A stretch of DNA of 64,000 nucleotides from Streptomyces sp. CCM_MD2014 (GCF_000772045.1 NZ_CP009754.1:4960001-5024000); one strand, 5' to 3'. Counted from the stretch's first letter, positions 8,686 to 19,534 are shown. Notes: generated from the sequence alone by a model not told the origin. A program made the numbers and translations.

Positions 8686-9246
8686 ATGGCTATCGACCAG
8701 ACCACCACCCCCGACCCGACCCAGGCCCCGGCGGCCGCGACCGGCGAGCGCGCCGACCTGCTGGAGATGCTGGCCGAGCACCGGAACTTCCTGCGCTTCA
8801 CCACCCGTGACCTCACCGACGAGCAGGCCGGGTTGCGGACCACTGCGAGCGAGCTCTGTCTGGGCGGCCTGATCAAGCACGTCGCCGCGGTCGAGCGGAA
8901 CTGGCGGAACTTCATCCTGGACGGCCCGTCCGTGATGGGGGACTTCACGGCCATGACCGAGGCCGACCGGGCGCGATGGACCGACGGGTTCAGGATGCTG
9001 CCCGGTGAGACGCTGGCCGGCGTGCTGGCCAACTACGCCGAGGTGGCCCGCCGGACCGACGAACTGGTCGCCACCCTGCCCGACCTGGGGGCCACCCAGC
9101 CGCTGCCCAAGGCACCGTGGTTCCAGGACGACACCGAGTGGTCGGCCCGCCGGGTGCTGATGCACATCATCGCCGAGACCGCCCAGCACGCGGGGCACGC
9201 CGACATCATCCGGGAGTCCCTGGACGGGGCCAAGACCATGGGGTGA
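8686..9246 (+). CDS. DinB family protein (DUF664)
   Basis: A 186-residue four-helix-bundle protein of the DinB/DUF664 superfamily, whose actinobacterial members are metal-dependent and often use mycothiol. The three expected histidines are visible: LIKHVAAVER (helix 2, about residue 64) and the C-terminal MHIIAETAQHAGHADIIRE. Disordered Thr/Pro/Ala residues fill the first 20 positions. ATG 8686 has GGAGA 8 bases upstream. It converges with the RibD-like gene, the stops being 4 bp apart. The reaction is not known. Confidence 0.88.
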   Translation: MAIDQTTTPDPTQAPAAATGERADLLEMLAEHRNFLRFTTRDLTDEQAGLRTTASELCLGGLIKHVAAVERNWRNFILDGPSVMGDFTAMTEADRARWTDGFRMLPGETLAGVLANYAEVARRTDELVATLPDLGATQPLPKAPWFQDDTEWSARRVLMHIIAETAQHAGHADIIRESLDGAKTMG

Positions 9247-9249
9247 CGG

Positions 9250-9864
9250 TCACTTCACGAAGCGGTACTTCAGGTGGGTGGCGAGCGGGGTCTCGACGAC
9301 CCGGACCTGTTCCAGGTCGCGCCGCCGCGCCCCCAGCCCCTCGAAGAGGCGCAGCCCGCCGCCGAGGAGTACGGGCACCACGTGCAGCTGGAGCTCGTCG
9401 ACCAGGTCCGCCGCGAGGTACTGCCGCACCGTGTGCGCGCCGCCCCCGATGTCCACGTTCCGGTCTCCGGCGGCGGCCTTCGCCCGCTCCAGGGCGCTGT
9501 GGATGCCGTCGGTGACGAAGGTGAAGCTGGTGCCGCCCTCCTTCACCAGGGTGGGGCGGGGGCGGTTGGTCAGGACGAAGACCGGGGTGCGGAAGGGCGG
9601 GTTGTCGCCCCAGAACTCCTCGCCCGTGTCGTACATCATCCGGCCCATGATCACCGCCCCGGTGGCGTCGAACCACTCGCGCATCAGCTCCGAGTCGCGG
9701 TTCTCGTCCCCGCCGGTCATGCCCTGGCGCTCCCGCCAGCTCGCCAGGGTGTGGATCCACTCGAAGATCGGCTCGCCGCCGTCGCCGCCCGGGTTGTCGA
9801 GGGTGACGTTCGGGCCGGCGACGTAGCCGTCCAGGGTGATGGCCAGGTCCGCGGTCACGGTCAT
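9250..9864 (-). CDS. Dihydrofolate reductase-fold (RibD C-terminal domain) protein
   Basis: A 204-residue protein starting MTVTADLAITLDGYVAGPNV, the standard beginning of the RibD-C/DHFR-like family. It carries GAVIMGRMMYDTG and the NADPH-binding GGGAHTVRQYLAADLVDELQ region, followed by PVLLGGGLRLFEGL. It is likely a pyridine-nucleotide-dependent reductase, but family members of this kind mostly have no proven substrate. ATG at 9862-9864 is preferred to an upstream in-frame start at 9909, because the family always begins near MTV. Confidence 0.88.
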   Translation of the reverse strand: MTVTADLAITLDGYVAGPNVTLDNPGGDGGEPIFEWIHTLASWRERQGMTGGDENRDSELMREWFDATGAVIMGRMMYDTGEEFWGDNPPFRTPVFVLTNRPRPTLVKEGGTSFTFVTDGIHSALERAKAAAGDRNVDIGGGAHTVRQYLAADLVDELQLHVVPVLLGGGLRLFEGLGARRRDLEQVRVVETPLATHLKYRFVK

Positions 9865-9957
9865 GAGGGGTGCCTCCTCGGGTGATGGGTACTGCCGTAC
9901 TGCCTTCACCCTGGCGTCGATCGGGCACCGCCGTTTTCGACACCCAGGCGAGCGGAA

Positions 9958-10410
9958 TCAGGGCACCGTCTCTCCCCGTACCAGCGGGCGGCACACCGGC
10001 TGGACGTCCTCGGGGAGGTCGTCCGGGCGGCACCAGCGGGCCTCCAGGATCTCGAACGGGTCCAGGCGCAGCTCGCCGCCCAGCAGGCGGGCCTCGAACG
10101 CCACCTCCAGGCGGGTGCGCAGTCCGCTGTTCAGCATGACCAGCCGGCCCACCTCCACGTCGAGGCCGGTCTCCTCCTTGACCTCCCGGACCACGGTCCG
10201 CCGGAAGTCCTCGCCCTTGTGCGCGAAGCCGCTCGGCAGACCCCACTGGCGGCCCGGCGCCCACAGCCGGTGCTTCAGCATCAGGACCCGTCCCTCGTCG
10301 TCCCGCACGACGCCGGTCACGCCGACCACGAACTTGGCGTTCACCAGCCACATCACGCGGCTCTGCACGGGGCGCAGCAGGCGCCAGAGGCGGGTCAGGA
10401 GTCGTCTCAC
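9958..10410 (-). CDS. NUDIX hydrolase
   Basis: A 150-residue protein with a complete Nudix box, GFAHKGEDFRRTVVREVKEE followed by TGL (Gx5Ex7REUxEExGU), so nucleoside-diphosphate-linked hydrolysis is expected. The N-terminus (VRRLLTRLWRLLRPVQSR) is a basic amphipathic helix that could touch the membrane. The chosen start is GTG at 10408-10410, because the frame upstream loses similarity. It is divergent from the EamA exporter. Confidence 0.85.
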   Translation of the reverse strand: MRRLLTRLWRLLRPVQSRVMWLVNAKFVVGVTGVVRDDEGRVLMLKHRLWAPGRQWGLPSGFAHKGEDFRRTVVREVKEETGLDVEVGRLVMLNSGLRTRLEVAFEARLLGGELRLDPFEILEARWCRPDDLPEDVQPVCRPLVRGETVP

Positions 10411-10532
10411 CCGGTGGACGGTACCGCCTGGCCGCGCGGCCAGGGCAGGGCGGTCCCGGCTCGCCCGGCGGACGTGCGTTGACAGCCGTACGTCCCGGCC
10501 CCGACAGTTGCGTAAAAGCGCTATGTGCCTGA

Positions 10533-10571
10533 CAGAGTCCATTACTCTGAACCGGGCAGTGCAGCATGCTG
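10533..10571. promoter_or_regulatory. Two palindromes in the NUDIX/EamA divergent region
   Basis: CAGAGT-N5-ACTCTG (10533-10549) and CAGCATGCTG (10562-10571) lie in the 196-bp divergent space, in a patch that is AT-rich for this genome (10505-10550). They are candidate operators for the exporter; no regulator gene is adjacent. Confidence 0.4.
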
Positions 10572-10606
10572 AACGACGTCCGCCCGCACACCGTCCCGGA
10601 GCCCCC

Positions 10607-11557
10607 GTGAGTACCCCAAGCGCCACCCCCGGCACCCCGTCCCCGGCTGCCGCCGCGCCCGCCGTCGGCCACGCGCCCGCGCCGGACGGTGCGCCGGGCG
10701 GGCGGTTCGGCTCCCTCGGGCCGGTCGGCCTGGTCCTCGCCGGTGGGCTCTCCGTGCAGTTCGGCGCCGCGCTGGCGGTGAGCCTGATGCCTCGGGCCGG
10801 GGCGCTCGGCGTGGTGACCCTGCGGCTGGCCGTGGCCGCCGTCGTCATGCTCCTGGTGTGCCGGCCCCGGCTGCGCGGCCACTCCCGGGCCGACTGGGGC
10901 ACGGTCGTCGTCTTCGGCATCGCCATGGCCGGTATGAACGGCCTCTTCTACCAGGCCGTCGACCGCATCCCGCTCGGCCCCGCCGTCACCCTGGAGGTGC
11001 TCGGCCCGCTCGCCCTGTCCGTCTTCGCCTCCCGTCGCCTGGTCAACCTGGTCTGGGCCGCGCTCGCCCTGGCCGGCGTCTTCCTGCTGGGCGGCGGAGG
11101 CTTCGACGGCCTCGATCCGGCCGGTGCCGCCTTCGCGCTGGCGGCGGGCGCGATGTGGGCGGCGTACATCGTCTTCAGCGCCCGCACCGGGCGCCGCTTC
11201 CCGCAGGCCGACGGGCTGGCGATGGCGATGGCGGTCGGGGCGCTGCTCTTCCTGCCGCTGGGCATCGTCGAGTCGGGGCCGAAGCTGATCGACCCGGTGA
11301 CGCTCGCGCTGGGCGCCGGCGTCGCCCTGCTCTCGTCCGTCCTGCCCTACACGCTCGAACTCCTCGCCCTGCGCCGCCTGCCCGCGCCGACCTTCGCCGT
11401 CCTCATGAGCCTGGAGCCCGCCATCGCAGCGGCGGCCGGTTTCCTCATCCTCGACCAGGCGCTGTCCGCCACCCAGTCCGCCGCCATCGCCCTGGTCATC
11501 GCGGCGAGCATGGGCGCGGTGCGGACACAGGTGGGGCGGCGGAAGGCGGCCGCGTGA
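10607..11557 (+). CDS. EamA-family exporter (RhtA-like)
   Basis: A 316-residue inner-membrane protein of the drug/metabolite transporter superfamily, with about ten membrane helices in two EamA repeats. The C-terminal signature VLPYTLELLALRRLPAPTFA followed by VLMSLEPAIAAAAGFLIL is that of the RhtA threonine/homoserine exporter subgroup. The first 40 residues are a Pro/Ala-rich cytosolic tail. It starts with GTG 10607, which has no clear ribosome binding site. Export of an amino acid or related small molecule is inferred from the family. Confidence 0.88.
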   Translation: MSTPSATPGTPSPAAAAPAVGHAPAPDGAPGGRFGSLGPVGLVLAGGLSVQFGAALAVSLMPRAGALGVVTLRLAVAAVVMLLVCRPRLRGHSRADWGTVVVFGIAMAGMNGLFYQAVDRIPLGPAVTLEVLGPLALSVFASRRLVNLVWAALALAGVFLLGGGGFDGLDPAGAAFALAAGAMWAAYIVFSARTGRRFPQADGLAMAMAVGALLFLPLGIVESGPKLIDPVTLALGAGVALLSSVLPYTLELLALRRLPAPTFAVLMSLEPAIAAAAGFLILDQALSATQSAAIALVIAASMGAVRTQVGRRKAAA

Positions 11558-11663
11558 GAGCGTCCCTCCCCGTCGGTCCGATCACCCCGGCCGGGCCGCG
11601 CGGCAGCCGCACCGCATAGGCTGCGTACCTGGTCAGCTCATCGGGATCACGGGGAGGGAACCG

Positions 11664-13442
11664 ATGAATCACACGGCCGAGGTCTTCCAGCCCTTGCAGG
11701 ACGACGATCCGCGCACGGTGGCCGGTTACCGTCTCGCGGCACGGCTCGGAGCGGGCGGCATGGGCCGGGTCTATCTGTCGCACACCCGGGGCGGCCGGCC
11801 CGTGGCCCTCAAGGTCGTACGGTCGGAACTGGCCGACGACGCGACCTTCCGGCGGCGTTTCGGCCGGGAGATCAAGGCCGCCCGGAGGGTGAAGGGCGCC
11901 TACACCGCCGAACTGATCGACGCCGACCCCGACGGCACCCCGCCCTGGCTGGCCACGCTGTACGTGCCCGGACCCCCGCTCTCGGACGCCGTCGCCCGGA
12001 GCGGACCGCTGCCGGTGCCCGCGGTGCTGTGGCTGATGGCGGGCGTCGCCGAGGCGCTGCAGGCCATCCACGGCGCGGGCATCGTGCACCGGGACCTCAA
12101 GCCGGCGAACGTGCTGCTGGCCGCCGACGGACCGCGCGTCATCGACTTCGGCATCTCGCTCGCCGCCGACAGCACGGCGCACACCGCCACGGGCACCACC
12201 ATCGGCACGCCCCAGTACATGGCCCCCGAGCAGGCCTCCGGGGGCGACGTCACGGCGGCGACCGACATCTTCTCGCTCGGGCAGACGGCCGCGTTCGCGG
12301 CGCTGGGCAGGCCGCTGTACGGCGACGGCCCGGCCGCCACCGTGCTGTACCGGATCGTCCACTCGGAGCCCGACCTCTCCGGGCTCCCCGAGCGCCTGCG
12401 CGACCTCCTCGGCCGGTGCCTGGCCGCCGACCCCGGGGAACGGGCCGCCCCGGCGGAGATCGTCGAGTGGTGCCGCCGGGAGCTGGGCCGGGACGGCGGT
12501 GAGGACACCGGGCCCGCCGTGTGGCGGGAGATCGCCGGACCGCCGGTGACGGTTCCACCGCCGGTCGCGGCCACGGGGGCGGCGACGGCCGTGACGCCGG
12601 CCGTCGCGCCGGGTTCCACCGCGGTGCACACGGCGCCGTGGACCGCGCCTGCCGCCCCGCAGGCACCCGTCGTGTCCCCGGGGACCGCTCCGGCGGCGCC
12701 CTGGCCGGGCGCCTCCGGGCCGTGGGGGCCGGGCGCGCCGCAGCGGCCGGCCGGGCCGGAAGAGCGCAGGCGCCGCAGGAGACGCGCGGCCCTGCTCGCG
12801 ACCGCCGCCCTGGCCGCGGCCGGCCTGCTGATCTCTTCGGCGTGGATGCTCCGGGACGCGATGGACCGGAGCCACGACCGCGACCGGGACACCGCCGCGT
12901 CCGCGTCCCCGTCCGGAACTCCGGACCGGGCGGAACCCCGTGCGTCGGCGTCCGGCGCGGCGGCCACGGACGGGCCCGGGGCGACGGCGGGTTCCGGTAC
13001 CAGCGGTACATCGGGTGCGCCGAGTGCCTCGACCGACGGGCCGGCCGTCGGGCCCACCACGCCGCAGGCCCGGGCCTTCAGCGGCGTTCAGGTGGACAGG
13101 GACCACTCGGTCTCCTTGAGCGACGGAAAGAGCCACGAGGGCGCCAAGGAGGACATCCGCTTCAGCTGTGCGCAGGTCGGCTGCGAGCTGGAGAGCGACA
13201 CCAGCGTGCTCCTGTGGATGCCCGACGGGCCGGGCACCACGTACGACGACTGCCGGTTCTTCACCGCCCACGCGAAGAGCCGCAGCCTGTCCCTGACCGT
13301 CGTGGCGGCCGGCACCGAGATCTGCGTCAGGCACCGCAACGGCGACATCGCGCTGCTCGTCGTCCAGGTGAAGTCCACCGCGATGCCGGACCTGGGGTTC
13401 GTCACGGCGGACCTGACCGTCTGGCGGGCCGAGAAGGACTGA
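11664..13442 (+). CDS. Membrane Ser/Thr protein kinase with an extracellular domain of unknown type
   Basis: A 592-residue receptor-like kinase. The kinase domain spans about residues 20-275: glycine loop LGAGGMGRVY, ATP-binding Lys50 in VALK, catalytic HRDLKPANVLL, DFG in VIDFGISLA, and an activation segment with TGTTIGTPQYMAPEQ. A Pro/Ala/Thr-rich linker and basic stop-transfer stretch (ERRRRRRRR) precede one membrane helix at about 374-396. Outside is a Thr/Ser-rich stalk and about 110 residues with four or five cysteines. This is neither PASTA nor a beta-propeller, and I do not recognise the fold. ATG 11664 has GGAGGGAACC upstream. The gene looks monocistronic. Confidence 0.93.
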   Translation: MNHTAEVFQPLQDDDPRTVAGYRLAARLGAGGMGRVYLSHTRGGRPVALKVVRSELADDATFRRRFGREIKAARRVKGAYTAELIDADPDGTPPWLATLYVPGPPLSDAVARSGPLPVPAVLWLMAGVAEALQAIHGAGIVHRDLKPANVLLAADGPRVIDFGISLAADSTAHTATGTTIGTPQYMAPEQASGGDVTAATDIFSLGQTAAFAALGRPLYGDGPAATVLYRIVHSEPDLSGLPERLRDLLGRCLAADPGERAAPAEIVEWCRRELGRDGGEDTGPAVWREIAGPPVTVPPPVAATGAATAVTPAVAPGSTAVHTAPWTAPAAPQAPVVSPGTAPAAPWPGASGPWGPGAPQRPAGPEERRRRRRRAALLATAALAAAGLLISSAWMLRDAMDRSHDRDRDTAASASPSGTPDRAEPRASASGAAATDGPGATAGSGTSGTSGAPSASTDGPAVGPTTPQARAFSGVQVDRDHSVSLSDGKSHEGAKEDIRFSCAQVGCELESDTSVLLWMPDGPGTTYDDCRFFTAHAKSRSLSLTVVAAGTEICVRHRNGDIALLVVQVKSTAMPDLGFVTADLTVWRAEKD

Positions 13443-13483
13443 GGCGTCACGCGCCGGACGGCCTTCGAGGAGGCGTCCCCAAA

Positions 13484-13528
13484 AATCATGCAAGCATGCT
13501 TGATTGTTAATCTCCGCCCTGCCATGCT
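13484..13528 (+). promoter_or_regulatory. Promoter and palindromic operator of the acyl-CoA catabolic operon
   Basis: CAAGCATGCTTG (13491-13502) is a perfect 12-bp palindrome, flanked by AATCA/TGATT at 13484-13488 and 13501-13505. It overlaps a -35 TTGATT (13500-13505), which is 17 bp from a -10-like CATGCT (13523-13528). The first gene starts 47 bp on. This patch is AT-rich against its surroundings. The natural repressor is the TetR protein encoded as the last gene of the operon; this link is an inference. Confidence 0.6.
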
Positions 13529-13575
13529 CCTCCCCACACCGCCCCGCACACCGCCGTGCCCGAGGGGAGCGCCCC

Positions 13576-14370
13576 GTGTCCGACCCCACGCCCGTGATCG
13601 ACGACCTGCGCGAGGAGAGCGAGGAACTCGACGCGCTGGTGGCCAAGTTGAGCCCGGACGAGTGGCGGACGGCCACCCCGGCACCCGGCTGGACGATCGC
13701 CCACCAGATCGCGCACCTGCACTGGACCGACCGGGCCGCCCTGGCCGCGGTCACCGACGCCAACGGCTTCCGGGCACTGGTCGAGCAGGCCCTCGCCGCC
13801 CCCGACCGGTACGTCGACGACGCCGCCGAGGAGGGCGCCGAGCAGGCCCCCGCCGAGCTGCTGGCCGCCTGGCGGAAGGGTCGTGCCGACCTCGACGAGG
13901 CCCTGCGCGCCGCCCCGCCCGGCGCCCGCTTCCCCTGGTACGGCCCGCCCATGGCCACCGCGTCCATGGCCACCGCCCGCCTGATGGAGACCTGGGCCCA
14001 CGGCCTGGACGTCGCGGCGGCCCTCGGCGTGTCCCGCCCGCCCACCGACCGCCTGCGCCACGTCGCCCGCATCGGCGTCCGCGCCCGGGACTTCGCCTAC
14101 GCCGCCCACGGACTCACCCCGCCCGCCGAGCCGTTCCGCGTCGAACTCACCGGCCCCGGCGGCGACCTGTGGACGTACGGTCCCGAGGGCGCCCCGCAGC
14201 GCGTCACCGGCCCCGCGCTCGACTTCTGCCTGCTGGCCACCCAGCGCGCCCACCGCGCCGACCTCGCCCTCACCGCCGAGGGCCCGGACGCCGACCGCTG
14301 GCTGGACATCGCCCAGGCCTTCGCCGGACCGCCGGGAGCCGGACGCCCGCCGAAGGGAACCGCCGAATGA
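13576..14370 (+). CDS. TIGR03084-family metal-binding protein (DinB/maleylpyruvate isomerase fold)
   Basis: A 264-residue protein with an N-terminal mycothiol-dependent maleylpyruvate-isomerase-like helical bundle. Metal ligands appear in APGWTIAHQIAHLHW and METWAHGLDVAAALG. A C-terminal domain with VELTGPGGDLWTYG follows. These proteins are commonly encoded beside AtuA-like and acyl-CoA carboxylase genes, as here: its stop overlaps the next start (ATGA). GTG 13576 is chosen for the GAGGGGAGC ribosome binding site. A mycothiol-linked step in the acyl-CoA pathway is conceivable but unproven. Confidence 0.85.
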   Translation: MSDPTPVIDDLREESEELDALVAKLSPDEWRTATPAPGWTIAHQIAHLHWTDRAALAAVTDANGFRALVEQALAAPDRYVDDAAEEGAEQAPAELLAAWRKGRADLDEALRAAPPGARFPWYGPPMATASMATARLMETWAHGLDVAAALGVSRPPTDRLRHVARIGVRARDFAYAAHGLTPPAEPFRVELTGPGGDLWTYGPEGAPQRVTGPALDFCLLATQRAHRADLALTAEGPDADRWLDIAQAFAGPPGAGRPPKGTAE

Positions 14371-16037
14371 GCGTGCTCCGCGTCGGCAACGCCTCCGGCT
14401 TCTACGGCGACCGCTTCTCCGCCATGCGCGAGATGCTCACCGGCGGCGAACTGGACGTCCTCACCGGCGACTACCTCGCCGAGCTGACCATGCTCATCCT
14501 GGGCCGGGACCGGCTGAAGAACCCGGACGCCGGGTACGCCCGCACCTTCCTGCGGCAGTTGGAGGAGTGCCTCGGGCTCGCCCACGAGCGGGGAGTCGGG
14601 ATCGTCGCCAACGCCGGGGGGCTCAATCCGGCCGGTCTCGCCGACGCCGTACGCGCGCTCGCCGACCGCCTCGGCATCCCCGTCCGCGTCGCGCACGTCG
14701 AGGGCGACGACCTCACCGCCGCCCACCCCGGCACCCTGGCCGCGCACGCCTACCTCGGCGGCTTCGGCATCGCCGCGTGCCTGCGGGCCGGCGCGGACGT
14801 GGTCGTCACGGGCCGCGTCACCGACGCCGCCTTGGTCACCGGGCCCGCCGCCGCGCACTTCGGCTGGGAGCCGACGCAGTACGACCGGCTCGCGGGCGCC
14901 GTCGTCGCCGGGCACCTGCTGGAGTGCGGGACGCAGGCCACCGGCGGCAACTACGCCTTCTTCCGGGACGGCGACGTACGACGCCCCGGCTTCCCGCTCG
15001 CCGAGCTGCACGACGACGGCACGTCGGTCCTCACCAAGCACGACGGCACCGGAGGCTTCGTCGACGTCGGCACCGTCACCGCGCAACTGCTGTACGAGAC
15101 GGGCGGCGCCCGGTACGCCGGCCCCGACGTCACCGCCCGGCTCGACACCGTACGGCTCACCCAGGACGGCCCCGACCGCGTCCGCGTCGAGGGCGTGCGC
15201 GGCGAGGCACCGCCGCCCACCCTCAAGGTCGGCCTCAACCGGCTCGGCGGCTTCCGCAACGAGGTCGCCTTCGTCCTCACCGGCCTCGACGTCGAGGCCA
15301 AGGCCGCGCTGGTGCGCGACCAGATGGAACCGGCGCTCGGCAAGGTCTCCGACGTCCGCTGGGACCTGGTCCGCACCGACCGGTCCGACGCCCCCACCGA
15401 GGAGACGGCCAGCGCCCTGCTGCGGCTCGTCGTGCGGGACGCCGACCAGGAGGCCGTCGGACGGGCGCTGAGCGGCGCCGCGATCGAACTCGCCCTCGCC
15501 AGCTACCCCGGGTTCCACGTGCTCGCACCCCCGGGGAAGGGCGCGTCCTACGGCGTGTTCGAGGCCGCCCACGTCCCGCAGGACACCGTCGGCCACGTCG
15601 CCGTACTCCACGACGGGCGGCGCGTTGCGGTACCGGCCGCCCGCGACACCGCCGTACTCGCACCCGTACCGGAACCGCCCCTGCCCGAGCCCCTCCCGCC
15701 CGGCCCCGTCCGCCGCGCCCCGCTCGGACTCGTCGCAGGAGCCCGCAGCGGCGACAAGGGCGGCGACGCCAACGTCGGCGTGTGGGCGCGGACCGACGAC
15801 GCCTGGCGCTGGCTCGCCCACGAACTGACCGCCGACCGGTTCCGCGAGCTGGTCCCCGAGGCCCGCGACCTGCCCGTCACCCGGCACCCGCTCCCCAACC
15901 TGCGCGCCCTCAACTTCGTCGTCGAGGGCATCCTCGGCGAGGGCGTCGCCGCGCAGGCCCGTTTCGACCCGCAGGCCAAGGCGCTCGGCGAATGGCTGCG
16001 CGCCCGGCACCTGGACATCCCGGAGGCCCTGCTGTGA
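14367..16037 (+). CDS. Acyclic terpene utilization AtuA-like protein (DUF1446 plus AtuA-like C-terminal domain)
   Basis: A 556-residue protein with a DUF1446 domain (about 3-360), including GNASGFYGDR, IVANAGGLNP, GADVVVTGRVTDAALVTGPA and ECGTQATGGNY. A small C-terminal domain (about 450-550) starts LVAGARSGDKGGDANVGVWA and has LRALNFVVEGILGEG. AtuA is needed for growth of Pseudomonas citronellolis on citronellol/geraniol, but its reaction is unknown. Here it is followed at once by carboxylase, acyl-CoA dehydrogenase and hydratase genes in the same set as the Atu pathway. It is translationally coupled to the preceding gene by a 4-base overlap. Confidence 0.9.
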   Translation: MSVLRVGNASGFYGDRFSAMREMLTGGELDVLTGDYLAELTMLILGRDRLKNPDAGYARTFLRQLEECLGLAHERGVGIVANAGGLNPAGLADAVRALADRLGIPVRVAHVEGDDLTAAHPGTLAAHAYLGGFGIAACLRAGADVVVTGRVTDAALVTGPAAAHFGWEPTQYDRLAGAVVAGHLLECGTQATGGNYAFFRDGDVRRPGFPLAELHDDGTSVLTKHDGTGGFVDVGTVTAQLLYETGGARYAGPDVTARLDTVRLTQDGPDRVRVEGVRGEAPPPTLKVGLNRLGGFRNEVAFVLTGLDVEAKAALVRDQMEPALGKVSDVRWDLVRTDRSDAPTEETASALLRLVVRDADQEAVGRALSGAAIELALASYPGFHVLAPPGKGASYGVFEAAHVPQDTVGHVAVLHDGRRVAVPAARDTAVLAPVPEPPLPEPLPPGPVRRAPLGLVAGARSGDKGGDANVGVWARTDDAWRWLAHELTADRFRELVPEARDLPVTRHPLPNLRALNFVVEGILGEGVAAQARFDPQAKALGEWLRARHLDIPEALL

Positions 16038-16068
16038 CCGTGCCGCCGTACACCCCGGAGGCCCTGCT

Positions 16069-16076
<8 letters not shown>
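16019..16076 (+). repeat. 23-bp direct repeat duplicating a stop/start junction
   Basis: Positions 16019-16041 and 16054-16076 are identical (23 bp, period 35). The repeat carries the last AtuA-like codons (GAG GCC CTG CTG), the stop, an SD-like GGAGG and an overlapping GTGA start. The duplication creates a spare 12-codon frame. Confidence 0.9.
16034..16072 (+). CDS. 12-codon ORF created by the junction duplication (MTVPPYTPEALL)
   Basis: GTG at 16034 overlaps the AtuA-like stop, reads 12 codons, and stops at 16070-16072 overlapping the GTG start of the carboxyltransferase. It therefore forms a coupled chain stop-start/stop-start. It ends in the same PEALL-type residues as the AtuA-like protein because it is a copy of that end. 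It is probably a translational spacer rather than a functional peptide. Confidence 0.35.
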
Positions 16077-17667
<1,591 letters not shown>

Positions 17668-17680
17668 GGGTGAGAGACCA

Positions 17681-19534
17681 GTGATCACTTCCGTACTCGT
17701 CGCCAACCGGGGCGAGATCGCCTGCCGCGTCTTCCGCACCTGCCGTCAGTGGGGCATCCGCACCGTCGCCGTCCACTCGGACGCCGACGCGAACGCCCTC
17801 CACACGCGCGAGGCCGACGCCGCCGTACGCCTGCCGGGCACCGCACCCGCCGACACCTATCTGCGCGGCGACCTGATCGTGAAGGCCGCCGTCGCCGCCG
17901 GGGCCGACGCCGTCCACCCCGGCTACGGCTTCCTCTCCGAGAACGCCGACTTCGCCCGCGCCGTACGGGACGCCGGACTCGTGTGGATCGGGCCGCCGCC
18001 CGAGGCCGTCGAGGCGATGGCGTCCAAGACCCGCGCCAAGGAACTCATGGGCATCGCGCCCCTCACCGATCCCGCCGACGTCACCGAGGCCGACCTGCCG
18101 GTGCTGGTGAAGGCGGCGGCCGGCGGCGGCGGACGTGGCATGCGCGTCGTACGCCGCCTCGCCGACCTCGACGCCGCACTGACCGCCGCCCGTGCGGAGG
18201 CCACGAGCGCCTTCGGCGACGGCGAGGTCTTCGTCGAGCCGTACCTGGAGAACGGCCGCCACGTCGAGGTGCAGATCCTCGCCGACACCCACGGCACGGT
18301 CTGGGCGCTCGGCACCCGCGACTGCTCCCTCCAGCGCCGCCACCAGAAGGTGATCGAGGAGGCCCCGGCACCCGGCCTCACTCCCGAACTCACCGCCGAA
18401 CTCCACGAACTCGCCGTACGCGCCGCTCGCGCCGTCCACTACGTCGGCGCCGGCACCGTCGAGTTCCTCGTCGCCGACGGCAAGGCGCACTTCCTGGAGA
18501 TGAACACCCGCCTCCAGGTCGAACATCCCGTCACCGAGGCCGTCTTCGGCATCGACCTCGTCGCTCTCCAACTGCACGTCGCGGAAGGCCACGCCCTCGA
18601 AACCGACCCCCCACCCGCGCGTGGCCACGCCGTCGAGGCCCGCCTGTACGCCGAGGACCCGGCGAACGGCTGGGCCCCCCAGACCGGCCGCCTGCACCGC
18701 CTCGCCGTGCCCGACGGCATCCGCCTGGACACCGGCTACACCGACGGCGACGACATCGGCGTCCACTACGACCCGATGCTCGCCAAGGCGGTCGCCCACG
18801 CCCCCACGCGCGCGGAAGCGGTCCGCCGCCTCGCCGGCGCACTGGAGCGGGCGGTGACCCACGGCCCGGTCACCAACCGCGACCTGCTCGTCCGCTCCCT
18901 GCGCCACGAGGAGTTCGCCTCCGGCCGCATGGACACGGGCTTCTACGACCGCCACCTGACCGACCTCACCCGGTCCGCCCCCGACCCCCTCGCCCCTCTG
19001 GCCGCCGCCCTGTCCGACGCGAGCACCCGCACGGGCCGCTTCGGCGGCTGGCGCAACCTGCCCTCGCAACCCCAGGTCAAGCGGTACGCGGCCGGCGGCG
19101 AGGAACACGAGGTCCGCTACCACCACACCCGCACCGGCCTCACCGCCGAGGGCGTCCACGTCGTCCACGCCGGCCCCGATCGGGTCGTCCTCGAAACGGA
19201 CGGCGTACAACGCCGCTTCGACATCGCCCGCTACGGCGACCGCGTCCACGTCAACGCCACCGCGCTGACCGCCCTGCCCCGCTTCCCCGACCCCACCACC
19301 CAGCACGCCCCGGGCTCCCTCCTGGCCCCCATGCCGGGCACGGTCGTCCGCGTCGCGGAGGGCCTGACGGAGGGCACCACCGTCCAGGCGGGCCAGCCCC
19401 TCCTCTGGCTGGAGGCCATGAAGATGGAACACAAGATCACGGCCCCGGTGACAGGCAGGCTGACCGCGCTGAACGCCGTACCGGGACAGCAAGTGACGGT
19501 CGGCTCTCTACTGGCGGTAGTGCAAGCAACCTAG
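17681..19534 (+). CDS. Acyl-CoA carboxylase alpha subunit (biotin carboxylase plus biotin carrier domain)
   Basis: A 617-residue protein that carboxylates its own biotin using ATP and bicarbonate. It has a biotin carboxylase N-domain (VLVANRGEIACRVFRTCRQW), an ATP-grasp domain with KAAAGGGGRGMRVV and MNTRLQVEHPVTE, and a C-terminal biotinyl domain with EAMKMEH. The biotinylated lysine is about residue 581. It partners the beta subunit encoded 13 bp upstream. The start is GTG 17681. Its TAG stop is the first three bases of a dispersed intergenic repeat. Confidence 0.94.
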   Translation: MITSVLVANRGEIACRVFRTCRQWGIRTVAVHSDADANALHTREADAAVRLPGTAPADTYLRGDLIVKAAVAAGADAVHPGYGFLSENADFARAVRDAGLVWIGPPPEAVEAMASKTRAKELMGIAPLTDPADVTEADLPVLVKAAAGGGGRGMRVVRRLADLDAALTAARAEATSAFGDGEVFVEPYLENGRHVEVQILADTHGTVWALGTRDCSLQRRHQKVIEEAPAPGLTPELTAELHELAVRAARAVHYVGAGTVEFLVADGKAHFLEMNTRLQVEHPVTEAVFGIDLVALQLHVAEGHALETDPPPARGHAVEARLYAEDPANGWAPQTGRLHRLAVPDGIRLDTGYTDGDDIGVHYDPMLAKAVAHAPTRAEAVRRLAGALERAVTHGPVTNRDLLVRSLRHEEFASGRMDTGFYDRHLTDLTRSAPDPLAPLAAALSDASTRTGRFGGWRNLPSQPQVKRYAAGGEEHEVRYHHTRTGLTAEGVHVVHAGPDRVVLETDGVQRRFDIARYGDRVHVNATALTALPRFPDPTTQHAPGSLLAPMPGTVVRVAEGLTEGTTVQAGQPLLWLEAMKMEHKITAPVTGRLTALNAVPGQQVTVGSLLAVVQAT

